This document shows, piece by piece, positions 21,778 through 24,315 of a stretch of 24,315 nt of DNA (the first letter of the stretch is position 1; every line of letters starts with the position of its first letter). The notes below the pieces were generated by a model. It saw only the letters and a list, made by a program, of their open reading frames with translations. It made no database searches and was not told where the DNA came from. This DNA comes from an uncultured Bacteroidia bacterium (GTDB taxonomy: Bacteria; Bacteroidota; Bacteroidia; Bacteroidales; UBA932). The position numbers were made by a program, and so were the translations under genes. The stretch spans positions 1 to 24,315 of the forward strand of contig CACXHM010000099.1 of NCBI GenBank assembly GCA_902767465.1, given 5' to 3'.

Positions 21778-23066
21778 GAGTACTGATGTTCGGATGGGAG
21801 TTTCCCCCGCATATTGCCGGAGGACTCGGCACGGCCTGCGAAGGAATCGTGAAAGGCCTTGCGCACAACGGGGTGGACAGCATCTTCGTAATGCCTTCCG
21901 CCAGCGGCGACGAGGATCAGTCCGCTACGCGCATAATCAATGCGAGTGATGTCGCCGCAGAGTATTTTACGGATTCAGTCGATGAGTTCCTCGACAGGGT
22001 GAAGTTTATTCATATCGATTCCAACCTTGTCCCCTATGCCGATCCGGAGGAGTTTTCGAAGATGGTCGAAGACGAGAGAACCCGGCAGGTGAAAGACTTC
22101 CGCATCAGTTTCGGACAGAAATATAAGTTCTCCGGCAAATATGGCAGCAATCTCCTGGAAGAGGTGGCCCGATATGCCATGGTAGGAGGTACGATAGCCG
22201 TGCAGCACAAGGACGAATTCGATATCATCCATTCCCACGACTGGCTCACCTATCTTGCGGGAATTGCCGCCAAGGAGCTTACAGGCAAGCCTCTCGTGGT
22301 ACACGTGCATGCAACGTCGTTCGACCGCGGCACCGACGATATGGTGGACTCGCGTGTGTATGCCATCGAACGCCGCGGGATGGAAGCAGCCGACCGCGTG
22401 GTTACCGTGAGCGACCTCACCAGGAACATAGTGATAAACAAATACGGCATCGATCCTGCCAAAGTGGTTACGGTGCATAATGCCGTGGACTTCAGCGGAC
22501 GCGATAACATTCATGTGGAACGGGGAGTGCGTGACAAAGTGGTCACCTTCCTTGGCCGTATCACTTTCCAGAAAGGTCCTGAATATTTCATAGAGGCTGC
22601 TGCAAAGGTGCTCAAACGTACCAAAGGCGTACGTTTCGTAATGGCGGGGAGCGGAGATTTGATGAACCGCTCCATCCGTATGGTGGCCCGTCTCGGCATC
22701 TCCGACCGCTTCCATTTCACCGGCTTCCTCAGGGGTGCCGACGTGCAGAAAATGTTTGCCCTGTCGGATGTCTATATCATGCCTTCCGTTTCCGAGCCCT
22801 TCGGAATATCCCCCCTCGAAGCCATGCGCACCGGGGTGCCTTCGATCATCTCCCACCAGAGCGGTGCCGCGGAGGTGCTTAAATATGCCCTCAAGGTGGA
22901 TTTCTGGGATGTGGACGCAATGGCCGATGACATTTATGCCCTGCTGACTTACCCGGCCCTGTCCCATTTTGCCGCAGTTCATGGATACGATGAGGTTAAT
23001 GAGCTCAAGTGGAACAATGCCACGGCAAAGCTCAAGAAAGTTTATGAATCAGTTTTAAATGGATAA
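21774..23066 (+). CDS. Glycogen synthase-type GT-B glycosyltransferase
   Basis: This 430-aa GT-B enzyme begins MRVLMFGWEFPPHIAGGLGTAC, with the GGLGT nucleotide-sugar loop at 16-20 that takes the place of the K-x-G-G-L motif of starch synthases. HSHDWLTY at 153-160 is the acceptor-side motif. The C-terminal Rossmann half has GRITFQKGPEYF at 261-272, the stretch SVSEPFGISPLEAM at 338-351 with donor-binding Glu residues, and TGVPSI at 353-358. Bacteroidales use such GT4/GT5-like enzymes for glycogen elongation. The donor (ADP- or UDP-glucose) cannot be read from the sequence, and no glgC is found in the window. It overlaps the debranching gene by 4 nt and adjoins the GH57 gene, so glycogen synthesis is the best supported role. 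Confidence 0.85.
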   Translation: MRVLMFGWEFPPHIAGGLGTACEGIVKGLAHNGVDSIFVMPSASGDEDQSATRIINASDVAAEYFTDSVDEFLDRVKFIHIDSNLVPYADPEEFSKMVEDERTRQVKDFRISFGQKYKFSGKYGSNLLEEVARYAMVGGTIAVQHKDEFDIIHSHDWLTYLAGIAAKELTGKPLVVHVHATSFDRGTDDMVDSRVYAIERRGMEAADRVVTVSDLTRNIVINKYGIDPAKVVTVHNAVDFSGRDNIHVERGVRDKVVTFLGRITFQKGPEYFIEAAAKVLKRTKGVRFVMAGSGDLMNRSIRMVARLGISDRFHFTGFLRGADVQKMFALSDVYIMPSVSEPFGISPLEAMRTGVPSIISHQSGAAEVLKYALKVDFWDVDAMADDIYALLTYPALSHFAAVHGYDEVNELKWNNATAKLKKVYESVLNG

Positions 23067-23070
23067 GCCA

Positions 23071-24246
23071 ATGAAAAAGCTCTGTTTTTATTTCCAGATA
23101 CACCAGCCTGACAGGTTGAGGGAGTTCCGCTTTTTCGATATCGGAAAGGATTCACATTACTACGATGATTTCGTGAACCGTACCATACTGAGACGCGTGG
23201 CACAGAAATGCTACCTGCCTATGAATGATGTTCTGTACGATGCAATCAAATCGTGCGGCGGCAAGTTCAAAGTGGCTTTTTCCATTACCGGAAGTGCTCT
23301 TGAGCAGTTCGAGAGGTATGCTCCGGAGGTGATAGACAGTTTCCGCCGTCTCGCGTCCACAGGCTGCGTTGAATTCCTCTGCGAGACCTGCAACCATTCG
23401 CTGTCGTCGCTCAAGAGCGAAAACGAATTCCGTCATCAGGTACAACGCCACAAGGCTACGGTTGAGAGGTATTTCGGCCAGACTCCGGTCACCTTCCGCA
23501 ATACCGAACTGATTTATTCCGATTCCATAGGCAAGACCGTCTATGAGATGGGATTCAAGACCATACTCACGGAAGGAGCCCGTCACATTCTTGGGTGGAA
23601 GAGTCCTAACTATCTGTATTCAAATAATATCAAGCCTTCGCAGAAGCTCCTGCTTCGCAATTATCACCTCAGCGACGACATCGCTTTCCGTTTCGCCGGA
23701 TCCGGACTCACCTCCGAGCAGTTTGTGCAGCGTGTGCTGGATGAACCCGGAGAGATCGTAAACATTTTCATGGATTATGAGACTTTCGGTGAGCATCAAA
23801 GCGCCGAAACCGGAATCTTTGAATTCATGAAGGCTCTTCCTTCCGCAGCCATCGCAGCGGGAATCAAGTTCGTTACCCCTGCGGAAGCGGCATCCCGGCT
23901 AAAGGCAGCGGGGCCGCTCAGCGTTCCCCAACCCATTTCATGGGCAGATGAAGAGAGGGACGTGACCGCATGGCTCGGCAATGAACTTCAGCAGGATGCA
24001 TTCAACAAACTCTACGGCCTGGTAGAGAAACTTTCGATTATTGACAATGCCGACCTGTGGGCGGATTTCGGTCGCCTGCAGGAAAGCGATCATTTTTATT
24101 ATATGTGCACCAAGTTCTTCTCGGACGGCGACGTGCACAAGTATTTTAACCCTTACGACACTCCGTACGAAGCATTCATCAACTACATGAACGTATTGAG
24201 TGACTTTATTATCAGAGTAAACGACGAATATGCAACAAAGAATTGA
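23071..24246 (+). CDS. GH57 family alpha-amylase / alpha-glucanotransferase-like enzyme
   Basis: This 391-aa family 57 glycoside hydrolase starts at the ATG at 23071 (MKKLCFYFQIHQPDRL). The family's conserved regions are visible: HQP at residues 11-13, the catalytic nucleophile E146 in FRNTELIYSD, and the acid/base D235 in FMDYETFGEH. ITGSALEQFE and VEFLCETCNHSLSSL match regions between them. It acts on alpha-1,4 glucans by hydrolysis or transfer; GH57 members of glycogen loci are thought to remodel internal chains. The protein has no signal peptide, so it is cytoplasmic, fitting internal glycogen. An in-frame ATG at 23059 overlaps the synthase by 8 nt and is a less likely start. Confidence 0.88.
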   Translation: MKKLCFYFQIHQPDRLREFRFFDIGKDSHYYDDFVNRTILRRVAQKCYLPMNDVLYDAIKSCGGKFKVAFSITGSALEQFERYAPEVIDSFRRLASTGCVEFLCETCNHSLSSLKSENEFRHQVQRHKATVERYFGQTPVTFRNTELIYSDSIGKTVYEMGFKTILTEGARHILGWKSPNYLYSNNIKPSQKLLLRNYHLSDDIAFRFAGSGLTSEQFVQRVLDEPGEIVNIFMDYETFGEHQSAETGIFEFMKALPSAAIAAGIKFVTPAEAASRLKAAGPLSVPQPISWADEERDVTAWLGNELQQDAFNKLYGLVEKLSIIDNADLWADFGRLQESDHFYYMCTKFFSDGDVHKYFNPYDTPYEAFINYMNVLSDFIIRVNDEYATKN

Positions 24247-24315
24247 GATCGGCAGCCCCAGCTGGACGAGCGTGCGCGTGACGCGTCATCTCCCCGGCGA
24301 ACTCGAAGGGCTCGA
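24230..24315 (+). CDS. Start of a probable alpha-glucan (glycogen) phosphorylase, cut by window end
   Basis: An ATG at 24230 overlaps the 3' end of the GH57 gene by 17 nt and opens a frame that runs to the window edge (28 complete codons). The residues MQQRIEIGSPSW, then RVTRHLPGELEGL, resemble the N-terminus of Bacteroidetes GT35 alpha-glucan phosphorylases (a pattern like NTPxWKxVxVKSxxPxEL). The genomic position after branching enzyme, debranching enzyme, synthase and GH57 also fits. With under 30 residues visible the identification rests mainly on context. Confidence 0.5.
   Translation, partial: MQQRIEIGSPSWTSVRVTRHLPGELEGL

Noticed and set aside
21975..22982. Minus-strand frame of 335 codons opposite the glycogen synthase
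   Set aside because: It is antisense to a clear GT-B enzyme, has no recognisable features, and its amino acid composition is that of a shadow frame.
1..24315. CRISPR arrays, tRNA/rRNA genes, insertion sequences, prophage or defence genes
   Set aside because: No regularly spaced repeats, no cloverleaf-like or rRNA sequence in the short gaps, no transposase or integrase-like protein, and composition looks uniform throughout.

Overview
The window is a chromosomal segment of a member of the Bacteroidota, most likely order Bacteroidales. Three things point there: -7 promoter elements of the form TAnnTTTG with few purine-rich ribosome binding sites, a DUF4783-type secreted protein, and a Bacteroidales-style glycogen locus (GH13 branching enzyme, amylo-1,6-glucosidase-type debranching enzyme, GT-B glycogen synthase, GH57 amylase, GT35 phosphorylase). 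A family-level placement (a Rikenellaceae-like lineage is possible) cannot be supported from sequence alone. Coding density is very high and almost everything lies on the + strand. No gap exceeds about 90 bases, and I see no tRNA, rRNA, CRISPR array, insertion sequence or prophage gene.

Layout. (A) 1-4832 is one tightly overlapping unit: the 3' part of dnaX, lptB, a sigma-54-type response regulator without a DNA-binding domain, cmk and ispH. (B) 4890-5453 is efp alone, with its own promoter and a rho-independent terminator. (C) 5520-8944 holds a phosphomannomutase-like HAD phosphatase, an sn-glycerol-1-phosphate dehydrogenase and an organophosphate:phosphate antiporter. It ends 2 nt from the convergent gene (D) at 8947-9354, the only minus-strand gene, a small secreted DUF4783 protein. 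(E) 9407-13281 is rlmH, overlapping a very large NtrY-like histidine kinase. (F) From 13306 there is a long run with short gaps: engB, prs, a small Cys-containing membrane protein, der and xseA. After an 87-nt gap with a perfect 9-bp inverted repeat come xseB and the glycogen genes, up to the start of a probable glycogen phosphorylase cut by the window end.

How the genes work together. The genes of A and F mix housekeeping functions: replication clamp loading, LPS export, nucleotide and isoprenoid supply, ribosome assembly GTPases, PRPP synthesis and exonuclease VII. The last five genes form a nearly complete glycogen cycle (branching, debranching, elongation, GH57 remodelling, phosphorolysis). 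Unit C looks like a dedicated glycerophosphate import and oxidation module. The kinase in E and the regulator in A have the features of an NtrY/NtrX-type pair encoded about 6.7 kb apart, although their pairing is an inference.

Points most worth a second look are: a possible -1 frameshift signal (A AAA AAG, 7-nt spacer, bulged hairpin) inside the response regulator; the missing Fis domain of that regulator; the HAD/G1P dehydrogenase/OPA transporter cassette; three TAnnTTTG promoters placed so close to start codons that the mRNAs should be leaderless; and a debranching enzyme whose expected catalytic Asp appears to be Glu.
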